A stretch of 64,000 nucleotides of DNA, taken from contig NZ_JALJWF010000001.1 in the NCBI RefSeq assembly GCF_024168645.1, positions 3,475,501 through 3,539,500 on the forward strand. The letters run 5' to 3'. This DNA comes from Pseudomonas sp. GGS8. GTDB lineage: Bacteria > Pseudomonadota > Gammaproteobacteria > Pseudomonadales > Pseudomonadaceae. This document shows positions 26,910-37,400 of this stretch, in pieces. The position numbers and the translations under genes were made by a program. Each line of letters opens with the position of its first letter. Within the stretch, counting starts at the first letter, position 1. The notes beneath the pieces are model-generated. The model had not been told where the DNA came from. It did not search any database and worked only from the letters and a program-made list of their open reading frames with translations.

Positions 26910-27776
26910 ATGGGCTATCTACTTTTTGTCACGCTGATCCAGGCGTTTTCCTTCAGTTTGATCGGCGAATACCTGGCCGGACATGTCGACAGTTACTTCG
27001 CGGTGCTGGTGCGGGTGCTGCTGGCGGGGCTGGTGTTCATTCCTCTGACGCGCTGGCGTCAGGTCGAGCCGGCGTTCATGCGCGGGATGTTGTTGATCGG
27101 CGCGCTGCAGTTCGGCGTGACCTACGTCTGTTTGTATTTGAGCTTCCGGGTGCTGACGGTGCCGGAGGTGTTGTTGTTCACCATCCTCACGCCGCTGCAC
27201 GTGACCCTGATTGAAGACGCGCTGAATCGGCGCTTCAATCCGTGGGCCTTGATCGCGGCATTGGTGGCAGTGGCGGGCGCGGCAGTGATTCGCTATGACC
27301 GGATCAACCCGGACTTCTTCATGGGCTTTTTGTTGTTGCAACTGGCCAACTTCACCTACGCCGCCGGGCAGGTGCTCTACAAACATCTGGTGGCTCGCCA
27401 TCCTAGCGATCTGCCGCATTACCGGCGTTTCGGTTACTTCTATCTGGGCGCATTGGCGGTGGCGTTGCCGGCGTTTCTGCTGTTCGGCAAACAGAACTTC
27501 CTGCCCGAAGCGCTGCTGCAATGGGGCGTGCTGCTGTTCCTCGGTCTGGTCTCGACCGCGCTGGGTTTGTACTGGTGGAACAAGGGTGCGTGCCTGGTGA
27601 ATGGCGGGACGTTGGCGGTGATGAACAACCTGCATGTGCCGGTGGGGTTGCTGATAAATTTGCTGATCTGGAATCAGCATGAGGCATTGGGGCGGTTGTT
27701 GTTTGGCGGTTCGGTGATTTTGATGGCGGTGTGGATCAGTCGGTTGGGTGTACGAAAACCTCTGACCGCCCACTGA
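26910..27776 (+). CDS. EamA/DMT-family transporter
   Basis: A 288-residue protein with ten hydrophobic segments in two EamA halves, starting MGYLLFVTLIQAFSFSLIGE. Conserved features include GLYWWNKGACLVNGGTLAVM (about residues 223-242) and NNLHVPVGLLINLLIW in helices 8-9. This type is annotated in Pseudomonas as a carboxylate/amino acid/amine transporter (PA4783-like). The start is ATG 26910, after 'gaggcgacc'. It is monocistronic and followed by a REPIN. Substrate unknown. Confidence 0.88.
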   Translation: MGYLLFVTLIQAFSFSLIGEYLAGHVDSYFAVLVRVLLAGLVFIPLTRWRQVEPAFMRGMLLIGALQFGVTYVCLYLSFRVLTVPEVLLFTILTPLHVTLIEDALNRRFNPWALIAALVAVAGAAVIRYDRINPDFFMGFLLLQLANFTYAAGQVLYKHLVARHPSDLPHYRRFGYFYLGALAVALPAFLLFGKQNFLPEALLQWGVLLFLGLVSTALGLYWWNKGACLVNGGTLAVMNNLHVPVGLLINLLIWNQHEALGRLLFGGSVILMAVWISRLGVRKPLTAH

Positions 27777-27779
27777 ATT

Positions 27780-27871
27780 CTGTGGGAGGGGGCTTGCCCG
27801 CGAAAGCGTTGTGTCAGGCGATATTGATATGGGCTGGCACGGCCTCATCGCGGGCAAGCCCGCTCCCACAG
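27780..27871. repeat. REPIN, 'gtgggagcgggc' type
   Basis: Inverted copies: ctgtgggagggggcttgccc from 27780 (one G/C substitution in the arm) and gggcaagcccgctcccacag to 27871. It lies between the DMT gene and the convergent mechanosensitive-channel gene. Confidence 0.9.
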
Positions 27872-27884
27872 GTTCGAGGTGGTG

Positions 27885-29181
27885 TTACATGATGTGTTTT
27901 TCGGGCTCGGGAATGTGGCTCGTGCCCAGCATCGCCGGGAGCAACCCCGCCCGCAAATCACCGCCACTGGGTTGCTGATAAAGGCTCAGCCCGAACTCCG
28001 GCAACACCGCGAGCAGGTAATCGAAAATATCCCCCTGAATCCGCTCGTAATCGGCCCACGCTGTGGTGCGAGTAAAGCAGTAGATTTCCAGCGGAATGCC
28101 CTGGGCGGTGGTCTGCATCTGGCGAACCATGCAGGTCATGTTCGGTTGGACTTCCGGATGACTCTTCAGATACGCCAGCGCATAGGCGCGGAAGGTGCCG
28201 ATGTTGGTCATCCGCCGACGGTTGGCCGCCATTGCCGCGACGTTGCCCTGGGCTTCGTTCCAGGCCTTGAGCTCGGCTGTCTTGCGGTTCATGTAGTCGG
28301 TCAGCAAATGCACCTGGGACAGTTTCTGTTCTTCATCATCACGAATAAACCGCACCCCGCTGGCGTCGATGAACAGGCTGCGTTTGATCCGTCGCCCGCC
28401 GGACTGTTGCATGCCTCCAGTTCTTGAACGATTCGGACATCAGGCGCCAGGTCGGGATCGACACAATGGTCTTGTCGAAATTCTGCACCTTGACCGTGTG
28501 CAAGGTGATGTCCACCACGTCACCGTCGGCACCGACTTGTGGCATCTCGATCCAGTCGCCGACCCGCAGCATGTCGTTGCTGGTCAGTTGCACGCTGGCG
28601 ACGAACGATAGCAGGGTGTCTTTGTAGACCAACAAAATCACCGCCGACATGGCGCCCAGACCCGACAGCAGCAACAGCGGCGAACGGTCGATCAACGTGG
28701 CGACGATGATGATCGCGCCAAACACGAACAACACCATTTTCGTCAGTTGCACGTAGCCCTTGATCGAGCGGGTGCGGGCGTGTTCGGTGCGGGCATAGAT
28801 GTCCAGCAGGGCATTGAGCAACGCGCTGATGGCCAGCACCAGAAACAGAATGGTGAACGCCAGCGCCACGTTGCCGAGGAAGTTCAGGCTGGTCTTGCTC
28901 AACTCCGGCACCAGATGCAGGCCGAACTGGATCAGCAGCGATGGCGTCATTTGCGCCAGGCGATGAAACACCTTGTTGTGGCGAAAGTCGTTGATCCAGT
29001 GCAGCGCCGGCTGGCGACCGAGCATTTTGGTCGCGTGAAGAATGAGGTAGCGCGCCACTCGTCCGAGCACCAGCGCCACCACCAGCAGCAACATCAGCGC
29101 GAGCGTGGAATGCAGGAGCGGGTGCTGATCGAGGGCACCCCAGAGGTCTTGGGCGTTGAGCCAGAGCTGTTTGATATCCAT
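27885..29181 (-). pseudogene. Mechanosensitive channel (YbdG/MscM type), broken by one frameshift
   Basis: The minus strand encodes a complete MscS-superfamily protein of about 430 residues in two frames. The N-terminal part starts MDIKQLWLNAQDLWGALDQH at 29181 and has five membrane helices and the pore/beta domain up to SIPTWRLMSESFKNWR. The C-terminal part, from MQQSGGRRIKRSLFID (28412) to the stop at 27885, continues without missing residues other than one glycine codon. The break is at 28413-28418, where 'tggaggcatg' lacks one base relative to the expected Trp-Arg-Gly-Met. Everything else is intact, so either a very recent null mutation or a sequencing error is likely. Intact homologues protect against hypo-osmotic shock. 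Confidence 0.88.
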
Positions 29182-29374
29182 GGGCGAAAACGGTTCTTCT
29201 GTAGGACGCGACGGGGCGATTAGAGCATTTAAGAGGTTGCGGATGACGTTTTGAGACAAATCAGGCAACAAAAAAGCCACTGTTTGCAGCCGTTTGTATA
29301 AAGAAACTCGGCCTTCGCGCTCGAAACCGTTACCCTATGCAGCTGTTTTTTTGTATTTCTTCGAGGTAGCACCC

Positions 29375-30721
29375 GTGTTTTCCCAATTCGCCCTGCACGA
29401 ACGTCTGCTCAAAGCCGTGGCCGAGCTTAAATTTGTCGAGCCAACGCCTGTGCAAGCAGCGGCTATTCCGCTGGCGCTCCAAGGGCGTGACCTGCGGGTG
29501 ACAGCGCAAACCGGTAGCGGCAAAACCGCCGCCTTCGTTTTGCCGATCCTCAACCGCTTGATCGGTCCGGCCAAAGTCCGCGTCAGCATCAAGACCCTGA
29601 TCCTGCTGCCGACCCGCGAGCTGGCCCAGCAGACCATCAAGGAAGTCGAGCGCTTCGCGCAGTTCACCTTCATCAAGTCCGGCCTGATCACCGGCGGTGA
29701 AGACTTCAAGGTCCAGGCTGCCATGCTGCGCAAGGTGCCGGACATCCTGATCGGTACGCCGGGCCGGATGATCGAGCAACTGAACGCCGGTAACCTCGAC
29801 CTCAAGGAAGTCGAAGTGCTGGTGCTCGACGAAGCCGACCGCATGCTCGACATGGGCTTTGCCGAAGACGTGCAGCGTCTGGTGGACGAGTGCACCAACC
29901 GTCAACAGACCATGCTGTTCTCCGCCACCACCGGCGGTTCGGGCCTGCGCGAGATGATCGCCAAGGTCCTGAACAACCCTGAGCACTTGCAGCTCAACGC
30001 GGTCAGCCAGTTGAACGAAACCACCCGTCAGCAAATCATCACCGCTGACCACAACCAGCACAAAGAACAGATCGTGAACTGGCTGCTGGCCAACGAGACC
30101 TACCAGAAGGCCATCGTGTTCACCAACACCCGGGCCATGGCCGACCGTATCTACGGCCGCCTGGTGGCGCAGGAATACAAAGCGTTCGTGCTGCACGGCG
30201 AGAAGGACCAGAAAGACCGCAAACTGGCCATCGACCGTCTGAAGCAAGGCGGGGTGAAAATCCTCGTCGCCACTGACGTCGCTGCCCGTGGCCTGGATGT
30301 GGACGGCCTGGACCTGGTGATCAACTTCGACATGCCGCGTAGCGGCGACGAATACGTTCACCGCATCGGTCGCACCGGCCGCGCCGGCAACGATGGCCTG
30401 GCCATCTCGCTGATCTGCCACGGCGACTGGAACCTGATGTCGAGCATCGAGCGCTACCTCAAGCAGAGCTTTGAGCGCCGCACCATCAAGGAAGTCAAAG
30501 GCACCTACGGCGGACCGAAAAAGGTCAAAGCCTCGGGCAAAGCCGTTGGCGTGAAAAAGAAAAAAGTCGACGCCAAGGGCGACAAGAAGAAAACCGGCGC
30601 CAAGGCACCGACCAAGCGCAAAATCGCCAACCGCCCGAAGACCGACGCCCTGTCGCTGGTCAGCAAGGACGGCATGGCGCCTTTGAAACGCCGCAAGCCG
30701 GAAGCGCCGGCGGCTGAATAA
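29375..30721 (+). CDS. DEAD-box ATP-dependent RNA helicase
   Basis: A 448-residue RhlE/SrmB-like helicase. The Q-motif VEPTPVQ lies near residues 20-26, Walker A AQTGSGKT at about 46-53, DEAD in VLDEADRMLDMGF near 152, SAT near 184, and HRIGRTGRAG near 330 is motif VI. The last 60 residues are lysine-rich, an RNA-binding tail. The start is GTG 29375 with GAGG nine bases upstream; the longer open frame from 29294 is not family-like. Helicases of this group act in ribosome assembly and RNA decay. The last 47 bases of the gene (from 30675) are duplicated at 44301. Confidence 0.92.
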   Translation: MFSQFALHERLLKAVAELKFVEPTPVQAAAIPLALQGRDLRVTAQTGSGKTAAFVLPILNRLIGPAKVRVSIKTLILLPTRELAQQTIKEVERFAQFTFIKSGLITGGEDFKVQAAMLRKVPDILIGTPGRMIEQLNAGNLDLKEVEVLVLDEADRMLDMGFAEDVQRLVDECTNRQQTMLFSATTGGSGLREMIAKVLNNPEHLQLNAVSQLNETTRQQIITADHNQHKEQIVNWLLANETYQKAIVFTNTRAMADRIYGRLVAQEYKAFVLHGEKDQKDRKLAIDRLKQGGVKILVATDVAARGLDVDGLDLVINFDMPRSGDEYVHRIGRTGRAGNDGLAISLICHGDWNLMSSIERYLKQSFERRTIKEVKGTYGGPKKVKASGKAVGVKKKKVDAKGDKKKTGAKAPTKRKIANRPKTDALSLVSKDGMAPLKRRKPEAPAAE

Positions 30722-30743
30722 AGCGTCGTAGCGATCCAATAAA

Positions 30744-30769
30744 AACCCGGACAGTGTCCGGGTTTTTTT
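30744..30769. terminator. Terminator between helicase and small periplasmic gene
   Basis: AACCCGGACA / TGTCCGGGTT hairpin followed by seven T on the plus strand and preceded by five A, so it can serve both convergent genes. Confidence 0.92.
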
Positions 30770-30789
30770 ACGTCAAAAGATCTTGTCAT

Positions 30790-31068
30790 CTACCCCCCGG
30801 CTTTGTTCTTCGCCGATTCCAACTCCTTCAAACGCTGATCGATCAACTGGCACTTGTCCGGCAAATCCTTGCTGGCCGTCTCCAGGTCCATCTTCTGCAA
30901 CTCGTCATTGATCTCCTTGGCCTTGGCCGGGTTCTGCTCAGTGATCTTGGCGACTTCCTTGGCCAGTTGTTCACGCTTGGCAGTGGCTTCCTCGGGAGGG
31001 CACGCCCAGACGGGGAGGGCGCAGGCGAGGGTGGCGGCGAGGATCAGTTTCAGCAGGGTGGTTTTCAT
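30790..31068 (-). CDS. Small periplasmic protein, copy 1
   Basis: A 92-residue protein with a signal peptide (MKTTLLKLILAATLACALPV, cleavage near VWA). Its mature part is charged and helical (KREQLAKEVAKITEQNPAKA and further) with two cysteines, one near the mature N-terminus (ACPPEE) and one in DKCQLID. The start is ATG 31068. No function is known; the heptad-like charge pattern suggests a coiled coil. It is convergent with the helicase gene across a shared terminator. A near-identical copy lies 15 kb away at 45798. Confidence 0.8.
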   Translation of the reverse strand: MKTTLLKLILAATLACALPVWACPPEEATAKREQLAKEVAKITEQNPAKAKEINDELQKMDLETASKDLPDKCQLIDQRLKELESAKNKAGG

Positions 31069-31193
31069 GAGCAGGGCCTCATTTATCGATGTCACGGCGT
31101 TATTGAGTTGAGGGTTCCTCGCTTCAGAAAGTTCAGGCAATAAACCAAAACCCGCGAACTAGAGCCTTCGCAAAAAACATCCTGGACGGCTTA

Positions 31194-31222
31194 TTGACGC
31201 CAGAATGATGGCAAATTAATAT
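31194..31222 (+). promoter_or_regulatory. Candidate sigma-70 promoter of the TpsA gene
   Basis: TTGACG (31194-31199), a 17-base spacer, and TAATAT (31217-31222) match the -35 and -10 elements at five and four of six positions. It lies in the 382-base gap upstream of the giant exoprotein and predicts a leader of about 220 bases. Nothing else was recognised in this gap. Confidence 0.45.
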
Positions 31223-31450
31223 CGCGCCATCACATTGATATCACTTTGCCGTTTCGAGGGACCGAACAGACCATCCGCACGCTGATGCAATGGTTGTTTA
31301 CGCCACGCTCTGGACCTTCTGCCCCAGGCGCGCACCTACCCACTTATGACGTATTCGCTCAGCAAGCGCCCCCTGCGTCTGCCGAGTCGGGACGGCTTTG
31401 TCTGTGATTTGCTCATTCCATTCTTGCCGTTCGCAACGAGATCTTTTGAC

Positions 31451-34400
31451 ATGGACGTTCGCCACTTCGCCTTCCTCGCTGGACAGCCCTCTGCTGCGGT
31501 CAAAAATCGCGAGCACTTCTGGGGCATGCCCAAGCGCGGGTTGGCGTTCCTGTTGGCCAACGTCATGTTCTGGCAGCCGATGTGGGCGCAGGCGGACGGG
31601 ATCGTGGTGGCCACGCCCGGCACCAGTCTCGGGCAGGCCGGCAATGGCGTGCCGATCATCCAGATCGCCACCCCCAACGGCACGGGCCTGTCGCATAACC
31701 AGTTTCACGATTACAACGTCGGCACCCAGGGGGTGATCCTCAACAACGTCGCCAACCAGACCGGCGCCACGCAACTGGGCGGGATCATTGTCGGCAACCC
31801 GAACCTGACCAACGGGGTCGCCGCGCAAACCATCCTCAACGAAGTGGTCGGCGGCAGTCCCAGTCAGTTGCGCGGCTACACCGAAGTGGCGGGGCAGTCG
31901 GCGCGGGTCATTGTCGCCAACCCCTACGGCATCAGTTGCAACGGCTGCGGCTTCATCAACACCCCGCGAGTGACCCTGACCACCGGCAAACCGGTGCTGG
32001 ACAACGGTCGTCTCGATCGCTTCCAGGTCGATCAGGGCAGCGTCACCATCGACGGCGCCGGGCTGAACGCCAACAACGTCGACCGCTTCGAAATCATCAC
32101 CCGCAGCGCGAAGATCAATGCCGAGATCCAGGCCAAGAACCTGACCATCATCGCCGGTCGCAACGACGTCAATGCCGATAGCCTCAACGCTACAGCCCGT
32201 GCCGATGACGGTAGCGCCAAACCACAACTGGCGATCGACTCTTCCGCGTTGGGCGGCATGTACGCCGGGGCGATCAAACTGGTGGGCACCGAAGCCGGGG
32301 TCGGGGTGAAACTCGATGGCAACCTGGCCACCAGCGGTGGCGATATCCAGCTCGATGCCAACGGCCATCTGAGCCTTGCGCAGACTTCTGCCACAGGCGC
32401 CGTGAACGCCAAAGCCGCGAGCCTCGACGCTCGCGGCCCGGTCTACGGCGGCACCGCCGTCAACGTGCAAACCCAAGGCAACCTGACCAACCAGCAAACC
32501 CTCGCCGCCCGGGACAGCATCGCGCTGACGGCCGGCGGTGTGCTGACCAACAACGGCATCATCGAAGCCGGGGTCAATGCTGATACCAGCCGTAATGCCA
32601 ATGGCGATGTGAGCCTGAGCGCGCAGAACCTTACCAACACTGGCAAAAGCGTTATCGCCAGCCGCAACCTGACGGTCAATACCGCGCAGACGTTGAATAA
32701 CCAGGGCGGCACTTTAAGCGGGCAGAAAAAAACCAGCATCACTGCTACCACGCTGGATAACCAGAACAACGGCCGGGTATTGGGCAGCGGCGCTCTGGAG
32801 TTGAAAGCCTCGCAGGTGCTCAACACCCAGGGTGTCATCACCAGCAATGGCAACCTCACAGCCGCTCTCGGCCACCTGAACAACCACGATGGCGAAGTTT
32901 CCAGCGCCGGCACCACCACTATCACCGTCACGACACTGGACAACAGTGACGGCCAGGTCACGGGCGACGTTGCCCTGAACATCGGCTTGATCGGCGCCTT
33001 GAATAACCAGAACGGCGTGCTGGGTTCCGGCCAAAGCGTGAGCATCAGCGCCGCCAGCCTGGATAACAGTCATGGCGGCAGCCTGGTCAGCGACGGCAGC
33101 TTCACCGCACGCATCAATGGCTTGTTCGATAACCAGAATGGCGACCTGAGTGCCAAAGGCGTGGTCGACCTGCAAACCGGCAGCCTCGACAACCGCAATG
33201 GCAGCCTGACCGGCAAGGATCGCCTGACCCTGCGCAGCGATTCGCTGGACAACCGCACCGGCAAAGTACGCGCAGGCAAAGACCTGCAACTGACCGTCGG
33301 ACAACTTGATAACCGCCAGCAAGGTCTGCTCTACAGCCAGGCGGCCATCAACTTCAACGGCACTCATCTGGATAACCGCGACGGTTTGCTCAGTGCAGCG
33401 GGGGCGGTGCAACTGCAGGCAGCCAGCGTCGACAACAGCGGCGGTCGTATCTCCAGCACAACCGATCTGACGGCCAAGGTTGCGCAATTCACCAACCAGG
33501 GCGGCGAGCTTGTCGCTCAAGGAATGTTGACCCTCAATGGCAACGGGCTCGATAACCGCAACGGCGGACTGGTAGGTGCGACAAAAGCGCTGAAACTCAA
33601 CGTCGATGAGGTGGACAACCGGGGCGGCGAAATCTCCAGCGCCGTTGATGTGGCCATTGAAGGCCAAAGGCTGAACAACAGTGACAACGGCAAGGTCCTG
33701 GCCGGCACCGAGCTGGGCCTGAAAGTGGCGCAGATCATCAACCAGACCAAGGGGCTGTTGTTCGGCAAGGGCGCCACGACGGTAACGGGGCAGAGTCTGG
33801 ACAACAGCGGTGGCAGCCTGGTCACTCAGCTTGGGCTGGATATCCGCCTCGACAACGCGCTAAGCAACATCGAAGGCCTGATCAGCAGTGAAGGCACCCT
33901 GACGGTCAACGCGGCGAGCCTCGACAGCACCCGCGGCAACGTGTCGAGCGCCGGCGCGTTGGCGCTGACAACGACAGGAGTGCTGAACAATCAGGGCGGG
34001 TCGATCACCACCGACAGCGGCTTGACCCTCAACAGCCAAAGCCTGAACAACAGCCAGAACGGCCTGATCAGTGGCAAGAGCGCGACCGCCGTCACCACGG
34101 GTACGTTCGACAACACTCAGGGCGGTCAATTGATCAGCGGCGATACGCTCGACCTGACCGCGACCCAGGTCAGTAATGGCGTTGCCAGCCGAATCGCCAG
34201 CGATAAGGCCCTGACCGCCAGTGTCACCGGTTTCGATCAGCAGGGCGGTCAGCTGTTCAGCAAAACCGTCCTGAGCCTGGACTTGAATCACGGCCAACTG
34301 AACAACCAGAACGGGCTGATCAATGCACCATTGCTGATGTTGAAAAATCTCAAGGACGTCAACAACCGGAACGGTGAAATCTCCAGCGCCCAGGCCTTCA

Positions 34401-37400
34401 CACTGGCAGCCCAGAACCTGGATAACAGTAACGGCAAGCTGATCAGCAGCCAGGATTTGACGCTGCATATCGATCAACTGCTCGCCAGCATCAAGGGGCT
34501 GATTTCCGCACAGACCCTCGAGGTGCGCAGCGCGCGCCTGGACAACACCGGCGGCTTGATCAGCAGTCATGGCACCCTCGGGATGACGGTGGACGGTCAG
34601 ATCGTCAATCAGGATGGCACTTTCATCGCTGACGGTGATGTGCATCTCAGAGCCGATAGCCTGGACAACACCCGTGGCCAGATCGCCGGTAAAGCCGATG
34701 TCACGGCCAACGTTGCGACCCTGAACAATCAGGGCGGTCAGTTGATCGCAACCGGTGGGCTCACCCTGACGGGCATCAACCTCGATAACCGGTTTGGCGG
34801 CCTTATCGGCGCAACCAACGCGCTGCAACTGAACGTCGAATCGGTCGACAACCGCGGTGGCGAGTTGTCGAGCAAGTCAGATGTCACGCTGATCGGCAAC
34901 AGTCTGGACAACAGCGATGGCGGCCAGGTATTCGCTGAAGGCGCACTGTCCCTGACAGTCGAAAACATCATCAACCGCGCCAAAGGTCTGCTCTCGGGCA
35001 AGGCCGATCTGACATTGACCGGCCGCGATCTCGACAACAGTGGCGGCTCGCTGTTGAGTCAGAAAAACCTGAAGCTCGATCTCAAGGGTGATCTCAATAA
35101 CAGCCAAGGCTTGCTCAGCGCTGAAGGCACACTCGGGGTCACAGCCGCGAGCTTGACTAACACCCAGGGCAGTGTTTCCGCGGCAGGGCCGCTGACGTTG
35201 ACCACCACCGGCGCCATTCTCAACCAGGGCGGCGAGATCGTCACGGATGCTGGCATCACACTCAACAGTGCCAGCCTCGACAACCGCAATAACGGCAGCA
35301 TCAGTGGCAAGGGGGCGGTGATCGTCAACACCGGTGTACTGGATAACAGCCTCACCGGTCGCTTGAACAGCGGCGCCAGTCTGGACCTGACCACCACTCA
35401 ACTGACCAACCAGGACGGCGGCCGCATCGCCAGTGTCGGGGCCCTGACGGCCAGTGTCACCGGCCTGGATCAGCAAGGCGGGCAACTGTTCAGCAACACG
35501 TCTCTGACACTGGATCTGAACCAGGGTCAGTTGAACAACCAGAATGGTCTGATCAGCGCGCCGTTGTTGATGCTCAAAAACCTCACCGACGTTAATAACA
35601 ACGGCGGCGAAATCTCCAGCGCCGAGGCTTTCACCATCGCTGCTCGCAGCCTGGACAACAGCAACGGCAAACTGCTGAGCAATCAGCCCCTGACCCTGCG
35701 CATCGATCAGGCACTGACCAACCTCAAAGGCCTGATCGCCGCCGCAGCACTCGACGTCAAAGCCGCCAGCCTGGACAACAGTGGCGGTACGCTGACCAGC
35801 CGCGCCAACCTCGACCTGAACCTCGACGGGCTGCTGACGAACCAGAGCCAGGGACTGATCAACGCCACCACGGGGCTGACAATCAACAGCAGCGGCCTGA
35901 ATAACCAAAACGGTTCTTTGCTGGGCAGCGCCATTGCCATCGACTTCGGGGCGGCCACCGGCGACCTGAACAACGGTGCCGGCCTGATCACCATCACGGG
36001 TTTGCTGAGTCTCAAGCACCTGCGTGACCTGAACAACCGGAACGGCGAAATCTCCAGCAGCCAGAGCCTAGACCTGACAGCCCGCGCACTGGATAACAAC
36101 AGCGGCAAACTGATCAGCAACAACCTGCTGACGGTCAACGCCGACACGGTACTCAACCAGGGCGGTCTGATCTCCGGCTGGCAGGGCCTGAGCCTCACCA
36201 GCAACAGCCTGGACAACCGCAACAAAGGCACATTGTCGAGTCATGACAGCGATGTGGCTGTCACCGCAAGTGGTGCCATTCTCAACAGCGGTGAAGGTGC
36301 GCTGGTCAGCCAGAAAACCTTGAGCGTCAACGCAGCAAGCCTGGACAACAGCAACGGCGGCATTCTGTCCAGCGGCGGCAACCAGACGCTGACCCTCAAC
36401 GGCCTGCTGAACAACGCTCAGGGCGGTTTGATCGACAGCGGCGCAACCCTGGCGATGCAGGCGATGACCCTGGGTAATGCCGGCGGCACCGTCAACGCAA
36501 AACAGGACCTCAGTTTCACCGGCACCACACTGGATAACACCGGCGGCAATCTGATCGGCAACGGTGCCGTGACCCTCGACCTGCTCGGCGCCCTGACCAA
36601 CACCAACGGCAAACTGGCCAGCGCCGGCCCACTGCTGGTGCAACGCGCCACGCAAATCAATAACCAGGGCGGTCAAATCGCCAGCCAAGGCTTGATGACG
36701 TTGCTCACCGGTGGCCTGGACAACCGCAATCTCGGCACCATCGCGGCCAATGATCTACTGACCATCACCACGGGCGGCACGGTACAGAACAGCGCCGACG
36801 GCCAGATCTACAGCCAGAATGGCGACCTGCAAATCCAGGCCGCCAGCCTCGTCAACGCCAAGGGCACTCTGCAAAGCCAGGGGGCTTTGAACCTCACCAT
36901 CGGCGGCGATATCGACAACCAGAGCGGCCGCATTGTGGCCAAGGACGGCGACCTGTCGATCAAGGCCGGCAACCTCGATAACCGCGGCGGCGTGCTCGCC
37001 AGCCTGCAAGCCGCGTTCACGGCCAACCTGACCGGCGTGCTGAAAAACGGCTATGACCTGAACAACAACCGCCGCAGCGGTGTCACCCAGGCCCAGCGCC
37101 TGAACCTGACTGCGCTGGCCGGTATCGATAACTACGGCGGGCGTATCGCTGCGCAAGGCGGCGACGCGACTGTCGTCACCGGCAACTTCGACAACCGCAA
37201 CGGTGGCCTCTACGCCAAAGGCAAGGTCAACGTCACCGGCAACAACTTTGACAACAGCGGCGACAATGACGGCCAGATCGCCGGTCAACAGATCGACCTC
37301 AACCTCAGCGGCGCCCTGAACAACCGACTGGGCATCATCGAGAGCGACGGTACCCTGGCGATCAAGGCTGCCAGCCTCGACAACCAGACCGGTCAACTGC

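Larger units (their letters stand above)
30675..31068. repeat. Left copy of long direct repeat flanking the TpsA island
   Basis: About 390 bases starting tggcgcctttgaaacgccgc in the helicase gene and running through its terminator and the 92-aa periplasmic protein gene. The same segment recurs at 44301-46073, there split by an IS. The copies differ at only a handful of positions up to about 31042 and then diverge. Confidence 0.9.

Noticed and set aside
29330..30739. 469-codon open frame antisense to the DEAD-box helicase
   Set aside because: Same codon-bias artefact; the plus strand carries all helicase motifs.
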